Shown one piece after another: positions 48,666 to 57,066 of a stretch of DNA of 64,000 bases. Each line of letters opens with the position of its first letter. Position 1 is the stretch's first letter. The stretch is from the NCBI RefSeq assembly GCF_900580865.1, contig NZ_UTBZ01000026.1:124001-188000 (forward strand), given 5' to 3'. The position numbers and the translations under genes are program-made. This DNA comes from Pseudomonas viridiflava (GTDB taxonomy: Bacteria; Pseudomonadota; Gammaproteobacteria; Pseudomonadales; Pseudomonadaceae). The notes below the pieces were generated by a model that did not search any database, was not told the origin of the DNA, and saw only the letters and a list, made by a program, of their open reading frames with translations.

Positions 48666-49532
48666 TTAAGCGTGCATCTGGCCGAAGCGGCCGGACTGGA
48701 AGTCGGCGAAGGCCTGGTGGATTTCCTGCTCGGTGTTCATCACGAACGGGCCGTGGCCGACGATCGGTTCGTCGATCGGCTCGCCGCTGAGCAGCAACAC
48801 CAACGCGTCCTGGCTGGCTTCGAGCGTCATCTGATGGCCGTCACGCTCGAACAGCGCTAACTGCCCTTCGCGCACCGATTCCACACCGTTGACCTGAATC
48901 GAACCTTTCAACACCACCAGCGCGGTGTTGCGGCCTTCATGCAGATCAAGCGTCAGCAACTTGCCGGCGTTCAGACGCAAATCCCACACGTCGATCGGCG
49001 TGAAGGTCCGCGACGGGCCTGTGTGACCCTCGAACTCACCGGCGATCAGCCGCAAGCGGCCGGCGTTGTCCTTGAGCGCAATGCTCGGGATGTCACGGTC
49101 GAGAATGGTCTGGTAGCCCGGCGCAGCCATTTTGTCCTTGGCCGGCAGGTTGACCCACAACTGGACCATTTCCAGTTTGCCGCCGGTTTTGGCGAAGTTT
49201 TCCGAGTGAAACTCCTCGTGAAGGATCCCGGAAGCGGCGGTCATCCATTGCACATCGCCCGGGCCGATCACGCCGCCACTACCGGTCGAGTCGCGGTGCT
49301 GCACTTCGCCTTCATAAACGATAGTCACGGTTTCGAAACCACGGTGCGGATGCTGACCAACGCCACGCCGTTCGGAGGTCGGGGTGAAATCGGCAGGGCC
49401 AGCGTGATCGAGCAGCAGGAAAGGGCTGATGTGTTTGCCCAGGTTGTCGTAGGAAAACAGCGTGCGAACCGGGAAACCATCGCCGACCCAATGGCCGCGC
49501 GGGCTGGTGTAGATACCGATGATGTTTTTCAT
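48666..49532 (-). CDS. Pirin family protein
   Basis: A 288-residue two-cupin protein. MKNIIGIYTSPRGHWVGDGFPVRTLFSY opens the N-terminal cupin; metal ligands are in GQHPHRGFETVTIVYEGEVQHRDSTG and in HEEFHSE. Pirins bind iron and some are quercetin dioxygenases. It is divergent from a LysR gene and probably forms a unit with the hydrolase downstream; this grouping suggests an oxidative or aromatic-compound response, which is inference. Confidence 0.92.
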   Translation of the reverse strand: MKNIIGIYTSPRGHWVGDGFPVRTLFSYDNLGKHISPFLLLDHAGPADFTPTSERRGVGQHPHRGFETVTIVYEGEVQHRDSTGSGGVIGPGDVQWMTAASGILHEEFHSENFAKTGGKLEMVQLWVNLPAKDKMAAPGYQTILDRDIPSIALKDNAGRLRLIAGEFEGHTGPSRTFTPIDVWDLRLNAGKLLTLDLHEGRNTALVVLKGSIQVNGVESVREGQLALFERDGHQMTLEASQDALVLLLSGEPIDEPIVGHGPFVMNTEQEIHQAFADFQSGRFGQMHA

Positions 49533-49561
49533 GGTTGTCTCCAATGGGGTGAGTGGTGCGA

Positions 49562-49580
49562 TGGATTAAGCTTAAATCCA
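49562..49580. promoter_or_regulatory. LysR-type operator candidate between pirin and lysR genes
   Basis: TGGATT and AATCCA arms surround AAGCTTA. It lies 30 bases from the pirin ATG and 57 from the LysR ATG, the expected position for a shared divergent operator. Confidence 0.5.
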
Positions 49581-49636
49581 TGACCATTAATGCACTAGAC
49601 TGCAAAAATCAGCCTTAGCGTTCTATCTGGAGAACG

Positions 49637-50545
49637 ATGGTGGAAGACCTCAACACCCTTTACTACTTCACCCAAGTGGTCGAACATCACGGTTTCGCCG
49701 CCGCCGGGCGCGCACTGGACATGCCTAAATCGAAGCTCAGCCGGCGGATTTCCGAACTGGAAGAGCGCCTCGGTGTGCGCTTGCTGCACCGCACCAGCCG
49801 CCATTGCTCGTTGACCGAAATCGGCCAGGCCTATTACCAGCGCTGCCTGGCCATGCGCGTCGAAGCCGAAAGCGCCGCCGAGCTGATCGAACGCAACCGC
49901 TCCGAACCGCAAGGTCTGGTGCGCCTGAGTTGCCCGACGGCGCTGCTCAACTCGTGGGTCGGGCCGATGCTCACCCGCTACATGCTCAAGTACCCGCTGG
50001 TGGAGTTGTTTATCGAGAGCACCAACCGCCGCGTCGATCTGTTGCATGAGGGTTTCGACATCGCGTTGCGCGTGCGCTTTCCGCCGCTGGAGAACACCGA
50101 CATGGTCATGAAGGTGCTCGGCAACAGCACGCAATCGGTGGTCGGTAGTCCACAGTTTGTCGAACGCCTGTCGTCACCGCCCTCGCCTGCTGACCTCAAT
50201 GGCCTGCCGAGCCTGCATTGGGGCGCGGCGCAGCGCGAATATCAGTGGGAATTGCTTGGGCCGAATGACCACACGGCGCTGATCCGGCATACGCCACGAA
50301 TGGTCACCGATGATTTGATCGCCTTGCGTCAGGCGGTGATTGCCGGGGTTGGCGTGGCGCATTTGCCGAGCGTGGTGGTGCGTGAGGATATTGCCGCCGG
50401 ACGCGTCGTGGAGTTGATTCCGGGCTGGGCGCCGAAGTGCGGGGTGGTGCATGCGATTTTTCCGTCGCGGCGCGGGTTGTTGCCGTCAGTGCGCACGTTG
50501 ATTGATTTTCTCGGGGAGGAGTTCGCGCGCAGCGACATTGCCTGA
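49637..50545 (+). CDS. LysR family regulator divergent from pirin
   Basis: A 302-residue regulator with an N-terminal helix-turn-helix (DLNTLYYFTQVVEHHGFAAAGRALDMPKSKLSRRISELE) and a LysR substrate domain. The sequence is of the CrgA/DhcR-like subgroup. It probably controls the pirin-hydrolase unit through the palindrome between them. The inducer is unknown. A REPIN starts 16 bases after its stop. Confidence 0.92.
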   Translation: MVEDLNTLYYFTQVVEHHGFAAAGRALDMPKSKLSRRISELEERLGVRLLHRTSRHCSLTEIGQAYYQRCLAMRVEAESAAELIERNRSEPQGLVRLSCPTALLNSWVGPMLTRYMLKYPLVELFIESTNRRVDLLHEGFDIALRVRFPPLENTDMVMKVLGNSTQSVVGSPQFVERLSSPPSPADLNGLPSLHWGAAQREYQWELLGPNDHTALIRHTPRMVTDDLIALRQAVIAGVGVAHLPSVVVREDIAAGRVVELIPGWAPKCGVVHAIFPSRRGLLPSVRTLIDFLGEEFARSDIA

Positions 50546-50560
50546 ATCGGTGGTGCGCCC

Positions 50561-50624
50561 TTCGCGAGCAGGCTCGCTCCCACATGAGCACGCATTCCAA
50601 TGTGGGAGCGAGCCTGCTCGCGAA
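50561..50624. repeat. REPIN-like inverted repeat, copy 5
   Basis: TTCGCGAGCAGGCTCGC (from 50561) and its inverse (to 50624) enclose an 18-base centre. It follows the LysR gene. Confidence 0.85.
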
Positions 50625-50762
50625 GGGGTCAGCCCGGACAACACAAATCCTGAAAATGATTCATGACTTCTGATCAACAGTGCTTTGCCCCACCAGCGGT
50701 TTTTCTCAACGATTCAGACACGGATACTCCTGCCCATTCCCACTGCAACCCTGGAGTCTTTC

Positions 50763-51566
50763 ATGTCTGTACCCGCTTTCGGTCTTGGTACGTTTCGTCT
50801 GCAAGGCCAAGTGGTCATTGATTCGGTGAGCACCGCCCTTGAACTCGGCTACCGGGTCATCGACACCGCGCAAATCTACGAAAACGAAGCCGATGTCGGC
50901 GCGGCCATCGCGGCCAGCGGCATCCCGCGCGACGAGCTGTTCATCACCAGCAAGATCTGGGTCGCCAACTTCGCCAAGGATCGCCTGATCGACAGCCTCA
51001 GGGAAAGCCTGGAAAAACTGCAGACCGACTACCTCGACCTGACCTTGATTCACTGGCCGTCGCCGGAAAACCAGGTGCCCGTCGAAGAGTTCATGACCGC
51101 CCTGCTCGAAGCCAAGCGCCTGGGCCTGACCCGGCAGATCGGCGTGTCCAACTTCACCATCGAGCTGATGCAACAGGCGATCACCGCAGTCGGTGCCGAC
51201 AACATCGCAACCAACCAGATCGAACTGCACCCGTACCTGCAAAACCGCAAAGTGGTCGAGTTTGCCCGCAGCCAAGGCATCCACATTACCTCGTACATGA
51301 CCCTCGCCTACGGCGAAGTGCTGAAAGATCCGCTGCTCCAGCAGATCGCCGAACGCCTGCAGGCGACTCCGGCGCAAGTCACCCTGGCTTGGGCCATGCA
51401 GTCGGGCTACGCGGTGATCCCGTCGTCGACCAAGCGCGACAACCTGCAAAGCAACCTTGCCGCCACCGCGCTGACCCTAAGCGAAGCCGATATGGCGCTG
51501 ATTGCCACGCTTGATCGCGGCCATCGCCTGACCAGCCCGAAAGGCATCGCGCCGCACTGGGACTGA
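50763..51566 (+). CDS. dkgB: Aldo/keto reductase, 2,5-diketo-D-gluconate reductase B type
   Basis: A 267-residue NADPH-dependent TIM-barrel oxidoreductase. Catalytic Asp and Tyr lie in [12 protein letters not shown], Lys in FITSKIWV and His in [21 protein letters not shown] and [14 protein letters not shown] match DkgB. E. coli DkgB reduces 2,5-diketogluconate and methylglyoxal-type aldehydes. The ATG at 50763 fits the family; earlier in-frame ATG codons are not used. Confidence 0.88.
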   Translation: MSVPAFGLGTFRLQGQVVIDSVSTALELGYRVIDTAQIYENEADVGAAIAASGIPRDELFITSKIWVANFAKDRLIDSLRESLEKLQTDYLDLTLIHWPSPENQVPVEEFMTALLEAKRLGLTRQIGVSNFTIELMQQAITAVGADNIATNQIELHPYLQNRKVVEFARSQGIHITSYMTLAYGEVLKDPLLQQIAERLQATPAQVTLAWAMQSGYAVIPSSTKRDNLQSNLAATALTLSEADMALIATLDRGHRLTSPKGIAPHWD

Positions 51567-51577
51567 GTCGACACGCG

Positions 51578-54500
51578 TCAGATGTGCAGACGTTGCGCGA
51601 GGCTGGCCATGGCCTCGCGCAACGTTTCGCTCGCCACGTCCAGCAGCGTCGCGTGCGTCTCGCGACACGCCTGCTCCAGCGCAACACACGCTGCCACCAC
51701 CCGCGCCGCACCGACCATCTGCGCCCCGCCCTTGATGTGATGCGCCAGTTCACGCAGCCCTGCGCGATCCTGCTCTCGCTGCAATACTTCCAGACGTTGC
51801 AGATCGAGGTGCAAGCTGTTCAACACTTCCTTGCGCAACTGCCCGATCAACGCACGATCATCCCCAGCCATTTGTTCCAATGTGCTCAGGTCGATTTCCA
51901 CCAGCGCCGGCGCTTCGCCAGGTTCGAGCGTCGTTTCGCAATGACCGGCAGCCGCCAACGCCTGCGCGAGGTCAAGCAAGCGGATCGGTTTGAACAGACA
52001 TTCGTCCATGCCGGCATTCAGGCAACTCGTCCGTTCCTCAGCCTGCGCGTTGGCGGTAAAACCCAGAATCAGACAGGGTTGGCGGCCGGCAAGCGCTTCC
52101 TCATCACGGATCGCCCGCGCCAGTTGATAACCGTTGCGCCGCGGCATGTTGCAATCGGTGATCACCACATCGAATGCCTGCGTGCGCCATCGCTCCAGGC
52201 CCAGATCACCGTTCTCAGTGTCGACCGTGCGATGGCCGAGTTCACTCAACTGCCAGCACAGCAGCAAGCGGTTCACCGGATGATCGTCCACCACCAGCAC
52301 ATTCAGTGAACAGCTCGCGGCCACCACAGCTCGCGCGGTTGCAGCGGGTTGAGCGAGGGCGGCCAACAGCGGCAGTTCGAGACTGACTTCGACTTGCGTT
52401 CCTTCACCCGGCGCACTGTCGAGTCGCAGCGTGCCGCCCATCATTTCGCAGAGGCTGCGACTGATCACCAGCCCCAGTCCGGAACCGCTGCGGGCCGACT
52501 GCGAGTGATTGCTCGCCTGCACGAACGGGCTGAACAGTCGTCGCCGGTCATCGTCGCTGATCCCCACCCCACTGTCTTCGATGAGCACCTTCACAGCCAG
52601 TCGCTCGGCCGTCGCTGCGGTCACCACCAGCCGCAGACTGACCTCGCCCTCTTCGGTGAACTTGATCGCATTGCTCAGCAGATTCGACAGCACTTGTTTG
52701 CAGCGTGTCGGGTCGATCAGCACATCAACGTTGCTGCGGGCGTCCAGTTCGATGTGCCACAGCAAACGCTTCTGCCGCGCCAGCCCTTCGAACACCCGGC
52801 ACACCGACACCACCAGTTCGCGCAGATTGGCGCGTTCGGGGGCGAGGGACAAATGCCCGGCCTCGATCCGCGCGATGTCGAGGATGTCGCCGATCAGCGC
52901 GAGCAATTGTTGCCCGGCGTTGGACGCCACCTGAATCGCCAAGCGGTCGGTCACGCCCTCCTCGGCCCTTTTCAGCGCCAGTTCAAGCATGCCGATCAAG
53001 GCATTCATCGGCGTGCGGATTTCATGGCTCATGGTCGCCAGAAACGTGGTCTTGGCCCGATTGGCGTCGTCCGCCGCGTCCTTGGCTTCCTGCAATTGCT
53101 GCAACCACTGCTGGCGCCGACGAATCTGTTGACGCTGAAAAACGATCCAGGCCAGAGCCAGCGCCAGCAAAACCGCGGCGCCGGTAAAGCCCAGAAGAAT
53201 CTCGCGACGATGCTGTAACCAGTAACTGTCATCCACCACCACATCGTGGCTCCAGCGCTCAACCAGTTCGTCCATCTGTTGCGGGGCGATGCTCAGTAAG
53301 GCCTTGTTCAGGATCGAATGCAGTGCCGGCATTTGCGGCGCCGTCGCCAGCGCAATGCGCGCCGGTTGATCACCGACCGTGCCGCTGATGCGCAGACGCT
53401 CGCGGTAGTGACGAGCGATCAGAAAGCGTGCCACCAGCAACGAGCTGACCGTGGCATCGACTTGGCCTTTGGCAATCAACGCCATGCCTTCGGCGGGGCT
53501 TTTGACTTCGATCAGTCGGATGCGCGGCACCCGTTCCAATAAATATCCGCGCAACGGATGGCCGCGATAAATCGCCAGCCGCTTATCGTTCAGATCATCA
53601 AGGTTGAGTGGCCCCTGTGCGGTGATTGCGCCGACCAGCACAAACGGATTGTTCAGATAGGCGCGGGTAAATTGCAGTTCGGTTTCGCGCTCGCTACTTG
53701 GCGTCACCACCGGCAAGACATCCAGTTCACCGGCTTTGAGCTGTTCGATCTGGCGATCCAGCGATGTGCCGCGCACAACTTCGAAGTTCAGCCCGCTGCG
53801 CTGACTGATCAAGCTCAGCAGTTGCGCCGACAGCCCGCTGAAGCGGCCATCGGCATCAAAAAAAGTCAGCGGCGCGAAATCTTCGACGACACCGACCCGG
53901 ATCAGCGGATGCTGATCCAGCCACGCCTGCTCACTGGCACTGAGCTGCACCCGCGACTGCTCAGCCATCTCGGCAAGGCCGGCGCTCCAGCGTTGTTCGA
54001 TACGTTGGCGACGCTCCATGGGAATGGCCGCCAACGCCTGATCGACCATGCGTTTGAGGCGCACATCGCTGCGCAACAGGGCAAACGCGAACGCGTTGGC
54101 GTCCAGCCCTGCCGGGCCGGCCAGTTGCAGATCGTTACGATAATTGGTGTTGATCAGGTAATTGGCACTGATGAAGTCGCCCAGATACACATCATCCGCG
54201 CCGAACGCCACTGCTCCGAGCGCATCCATCGCCGAAGGGTAACGCTGCACGCTGGCCTGGGGATAGAACGCTTGCACGCTCGCCAGGGGCAGATAGTCCT
54301 CGACCATGGCCAGGCGCTTGCCGGCCAGATCGCTCGGCAACGGCTCTTCGAGTCGAGTCACCAGCATCGGTTGATCTTCGGCGTAGGCCCGGGACAGGAT
54401 AAAGTCCGGGTCGGCGGCTTCAAAACTGTTGGAGGTCCCCAGCAGATCAAGATCGCCGCGTTTGAGTGCCGCCATCACCGCATCGCGGTTGGCAAACCGC

Positions 54501-54796
54501 TGCACTTCGATGCGCACGCCGAGCAACTGCGCGAGCAGATCAGCGTAATCGGCGGTCAGCCCTTCGAGTTCATGCTGATTGCGAGTGATCTCGAACGGTG
54601 GGTAATCCGGGCCGGAAACGCCCATGCGCAGTACCGGGTGCTGACGCAGCCATTGCCGGTCCTGTTCGTCCAGGCGCAACTGGTTGTTTTCCGGCCCGCT
54701 GCGGGTCAGCACTTGCAGCACTTGTGGCGAGTCACTCGCCCAGCAGGTGGCTATCAGACTCAGCCACAGCCAGAAAACCTGCCATCCCTGCTTCAT
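51578..54796 (-). CDS. BvgS/EvgS-like hybrid sensor histidine kinase
   Basis: A 1072-residue unorthodox kinase. A signal peptide (about 1-20) precedes two periplasmic solute-binding (SBP_bac_3) domains (about 54-275 and 295-515), one membrane segment (about 535-555), a coiled linker, HisKA with MSHEIRTP (His591), HATPase (DSGVGIS; GSGLGL), a receiver with ITDCNMP (Asp881) and an HPt domain with AHHIKGG (His1019). All phosphorelay residues look intact. The signal is probably a small amino-acid-like ligand or a redox cue, as in BvgS relatives. Its response regulator gene lies upstream on the same strand. Confidence 0.93.
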   Translation of the reverse strand: MKQGWQVFWLWLSLIATCWASDSPQVLQVLTRSGPENNQLRLDEQDRQWLRQHPVLRMGVSGPDYPPFEITRNQHELEGLTADYADLLAQLLGVRIEVQRFANRDAVMAALKRGDLDLLGTSNSFEAADPDFILSRAYAEDQPMLVTRLEEPLPSDLAGKRLAMVEDYLPLASVQAFYPQASVQRYPSAMDALGAVAFGADDVYLGDFISANYLINTNYRNDLQLAGPAGLDANAFAFALLRSDVRLKRMVDQALAAIPMERRQRIEQRWSAGLAEMAEQSRVQLSASEQAWLDQHPLIRVGVVEDFAPLTFFDADGRFSGLSAQLLSLISQRSGLNFEVVRGTSLDRQIEQLKAGELDVLPVVTPSSERETELQFTRAYLNNPFVLVGAITAQGPLNLDDLNDKRLAIYRGHPLRGYLLERVPRIRLIEVKSPAEGMALIAKGQVDATVSSLLVARFLIARHYRERLRISGTVGDQPARIALATAPQMPALHSILNKALLSIAPQQMDELVERWSHDVVVDDSYWLQHRREILLGFTGAAVLLALALAWIVFQRQQIRRRQQWLQQLQEAKDAADDANRAKTTFLATMSHEIRTPMNALIGMLELALKRAEEGVTDRLAIQVASNAGQQLLALIGDILDIARIEAGHLSLAPERANLRELVVSVCRVFEGLARQKRLLWHIELDARSNVDVLIDPTRCKQVLSNLLSNAIKFTEEGEVSLRLVVTAATAERLAVKVLIEDSGVGISDDDRRRLFSPFVQASNHSQSARSGSGLGLVISRSLCEMMGGTLRLDSAPGEGTQVEVSLELPLLAALAQPAATARAVVAASCSLNVLVVDDHPVNRLLLCWQLSELGHRTVDTENGDLGLERWRTQAFDVVITDCNMPRRNGYQLARAIRDEEALAGRQPCLILGFTANAQAEERTSCLNAGMDECLFKPIRLLDLAQALAAAGHCETTLEPGEAPALVEIDLSTLEQMAGDDRALIGQLRKEVLNSLHLDLQRLEVLQREQDRAGLRELAHHIKGGAQMVGAARVVAACVALEQACRETHATLLDVASETLREAMASLAQRLHI

Positions 54797-54806
54797 GTCC
54801 GCTCGC

Positions 54807-55433
54807 TCAGATCACATGATTGCGCTTGGCGAAATCGCGCAAGTGCACGGCTGAGCTGACCCCGAGTTTTTTCATCAGACGGGTTTTATAGGTGCTGACG
54901 GTTTTGTGGCTCAGGTGCATGTCCGCTGCAATCACCTTGTTGGACTTGCCCTGCCCCAATTGCTGGAAAATGCTCAACTCACGGTCGGAGAGTTGATCGA
55001 TCATCTGTTTTTCCGTGGTTTGCACGGCATTCAGCGTGCTGAAACTGTCCGGGAGCGAGGAAAAATAGGTGTGGCCCGACATCACCGCCCGAATGGCATT
55101 GCGCAGTTGCTCCAGTTGATTGGTTTTGGTCACGTAGGCCATGGCCCCGGCCCGCACGCAACGATCCTGATAGAACATGGGCTCGTGTGTACTGAACACC
55201 AGCACGCGGCAAGCAAAATCATTGGCCTTGATCCGGGCAAGAACCTCCAGCCCGCCGAGTACCGGCAAATTCAGATCGAGTATCACCAATCGAGGCTGGT
55301 GCTCCCGAATGAGCGACACCACCTCGTTGCCCTGGGACGCCTCGTAGATCAGCTTGAATCCTGCAGCTTGCAACACGATCCGGATGGCGGCGCGCACCAC
55401 TGGATGATCATCGACGATCAGCGCTGACTTCAT
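54807..55433 (-). CDS. LuxR/NarL-type response regulator, BvgA/EvgA-like
   Basis: A 208-residue regulator. The receiver has [11 protein letters not shown], phosphoacceptor Asp in [13 protein letters not shown] and Lys in YVTKTNQ; the LuxR helix-turn-helix is [44 protein letters not shown]. The gene ends 11 bases before the hybrid kinase gene begins, so the two form one operon and one signalling pair. The ATG at 55433 is the family start; the upstream extension from 55535 is not conserved-looking. Confidence 0.93.
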   Translation of the reverse strand: MKSALIVDDHPVVRAAIRIVLQAAGFKLIYEASQGNEVVSLIREHQPRLVILDLNLPVLGGLEVLARIKANDFACRVLVFSTHEPMFYQDRCVRAGAMAYVTKTNQLEQLRNAIRAVMSGHTYFSSLPDSFSTLNAVQTTEKQMIDQLSDRELSIFQQLGQGKSNKVIAADMHLSHKTVSTYKTRLMKKLGVSSAVHLRDFAKRNHVI

Positions 55434-55568
55434 GGCCACTCCCGGTGCAAAGTCTGACGAACAGGCCACCGATGGGGGCTGATCCAGACTCAGTGGCTGC
55501 GCAGAGACTGTTACATGGAACGGCGAGCAGATCACCTGTCAGACCTGACAGTTGCGGCCAGTGTTTTT

Positions 55569-56012
55569 TTATGCATGAGCAGCGAGTTTCAGCGGTGAAC
55601 ATGGCTGGCAGGCTGACAAAAGCTGCCGCCTCGCGGGTGTATCGACCAACGCCATCAACTGACTGATCGACTGTTTTGAGGGCAGTGCCAAATGGCTGAC
55701 TTGCACATTTTCCTGGGCGAAACCCGAGGCCTGTTGTAACGGCGCCGTGGATTCGTTGTAGATCAGCGCCTGACGAACCTGCGGGTTATCCAGAAAGAAC
55801 CCCAGCAGATCCAGCGAACCTGCGGCCAGTTCGGCATTGATGACCACCGCATCGAACGGCTCGCAACCGTAGTCCACCAGCGTCAGCAGTTCGGTGAGGC
55901 TCTGTGCCGGAGCCACACGGTAATAATCGAGGCTGTTGAACAGACGCTCGATTTTCATTCGGTGGAAATGCTGCGTGTCGGCGATCAGGATGCGCAGGGC
56001 TTTATTGATCAT
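55569..56012 (-). CDS. Stand-alone receiver-like protein with degenerate phosphorylation site
   Basis: A 147-residue protein. It starts like a receiver (KALRILIADTQHFHRMKIERLFNSL), but the acidic pair reads AD and the phosphoacceptor strand is DAVVINAELAAGS, with Asn instead of Asp. LPSKQS keeps the Lys position. It is therefore probably not phosphorylated in the usual way. It lies 135 bases upstream of the BvgA-like gene on the same strand and may act in the same pathway. No output domain. Confidence 0.72.
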   Translation of the reverse strand: MINKALRILIADTQHFHRMKIERLFNSLDYYRVAPAQSLTELLTLVDYGCEPFDAVVINAELAAGSLDLLGFFLDNPQVRQALIYNESTAPLQQASGFAQENVQVSHLALPSKQSISQLMALVDTPARRQLLSACQPCSPLKLAAHA

Positions 56013-56192
56013 GGTCAGTCTCCCGGGGTACGGTTTCTGGGTGCGGCAAGACTACGCAAGCCCCGGGGCAGGTTCTGTAGGAATATTCCGAAAAACACGG
56101 TTATTCATCGCAGGCTCAACAAGCCTGACCATCACTCGACGCTTTAGTGACCGTCTGAAACCCCTGGAAGATGGAGTACGGTTTACTCGGTG

Positions 56193-56224
56193 GTACTTTT
56201 ATTCAGCAGTACTTTTATTCAGTA
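56193..56224. repeat. Tandem 16-base duplication at the mgtC 3' end
   Basis: GTACTTTTATTCAGCA and GTACTTTTATTCAGTA lie head to tail. The second unit contains the mgtC stop codon and the first repeats it out of use, so the gene end has been micro-duplicated. Confidence 0.75.
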
Positions 56225-56931
56225 GTGCTAGGACTCCAGAACGCCTGCACCACCAGCGCCGATGTTGAAATCCGCGCCACCAGTGCGTCGAGTTCATCAC
56301 CATCGACCGACGTTGTCGCCAGTGTCGCTTCGATCTCGATTTCATCGGCGCCAAATGCATGCACATCAACATCGCTGGCCGGGTAATTACTGCGCTCAAG
56401 CTCGGCTTCGAGCAAGGCGAACACGGCGGTCTGCTGCGAGCGGCGGGCGATGACGTAGACGATGTTGGTGACTTCCGCCGAAACCACGTCCAAAGGCTGG
56501 CGGTTGATGTTGTTGACGATCGGCCGCAGCAAGGTGTTGGCGGCCAGAATGAACAGTGTGCCGAGCACGGCTTCGGCGAGCAGGTCGGCACCGGCACAGG
56601 CGCCGACCGCCGCTGAAGTCCACAACGTCGCAGCGGTGTTGAGGCCGCGCACATTGCCTTCTTCACGCATGATCACCCCGGCGCCGAGAAAACCGATGCC
56701 GGAGACCACATAGGCGACCACGCGCACCGCGCCTTCGGCACCCGCGAGACGGTTGGCCATGTCGACGAAAATCGCTGCGCCGACGGCGACCAGCACGTTG
56801 GTGCGCAGGCCCGCCGTGCGTTGCCGGTACTGGCGCTCGAAACCGATCAGACCGCCGAGAATGAACGCAGCGCTGAGGCTGACGAGGGTGTCGAGCAGCG
56901 AATCGAGGTTGAGGTTGTTGATGGCTTGCAT
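56215..56931 (-). CDS. mgtC: MgtC/SapB family membrane protein
   Basis: A 238-residue protein. Four or five N-terminal helices contain AAFILGGLIGFERQYRQRTAGLRTNVLVAVGAA and GIGFLGAGVIMREEGNVRGLNTAATLW, the MgtC signature, followed by a soluble ACT-like domain (about 150-235). MgtC inhibits F1Fo ATP synthase in Salmonella and supports growth in low magnesium. It lies downstream of mgtA on the same strand, separated by a long palindrome. An ATG at 56955 is the alternative start. Confidence 0.92.
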   Translation of the reverse strand: MQAINNLNLDSLLDTLVSLSAAFILGGLIGFERQYRQRTAGLRTNVLVAVGAAIFVDMANRLAGAEGAVRVVAYVVSGIGFLGAGVIMREEGNVRGLNTAATLWTSAAVGACAGADLLAEAVLGTLFILAANTLLRPIVNNINRQPLDVVSAEVTNIVYVIARRSQQTAVFALLEAELERSNYPASDVDVHAFGADEIEIEATLATTSVDGDELDALVARISTSALVVQAFWSPSTTE

Positions 56932-56962
56932 AGTAATTTCCCTGAATACACACAAATCCCCC

Positions 56963-57047
56963 TGTAGGAGCTGCCGCAGGCTGCGATCTTTTGATTTTGT
57001 TTTTAAAAGACAAGATCAAAAGATCGCAGCCTGCGGCAGCTCCTACA
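56963..57047. repeat. Long palindrome family, copy E
   Basis: Arms begin TGTAGGAGCTGCCGCAGG and end CCTGCGGCAGCTCCTACA, the same paired variant as copy B. It lies 19 bases after the mgtA stop and 31 before the mgtC ATG, where it could reduce mgtC expression relative to mgtA. Confidence 0.9.
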
Positions 57048-57066
57048 GGGGAGAGCAATCCTGCGG

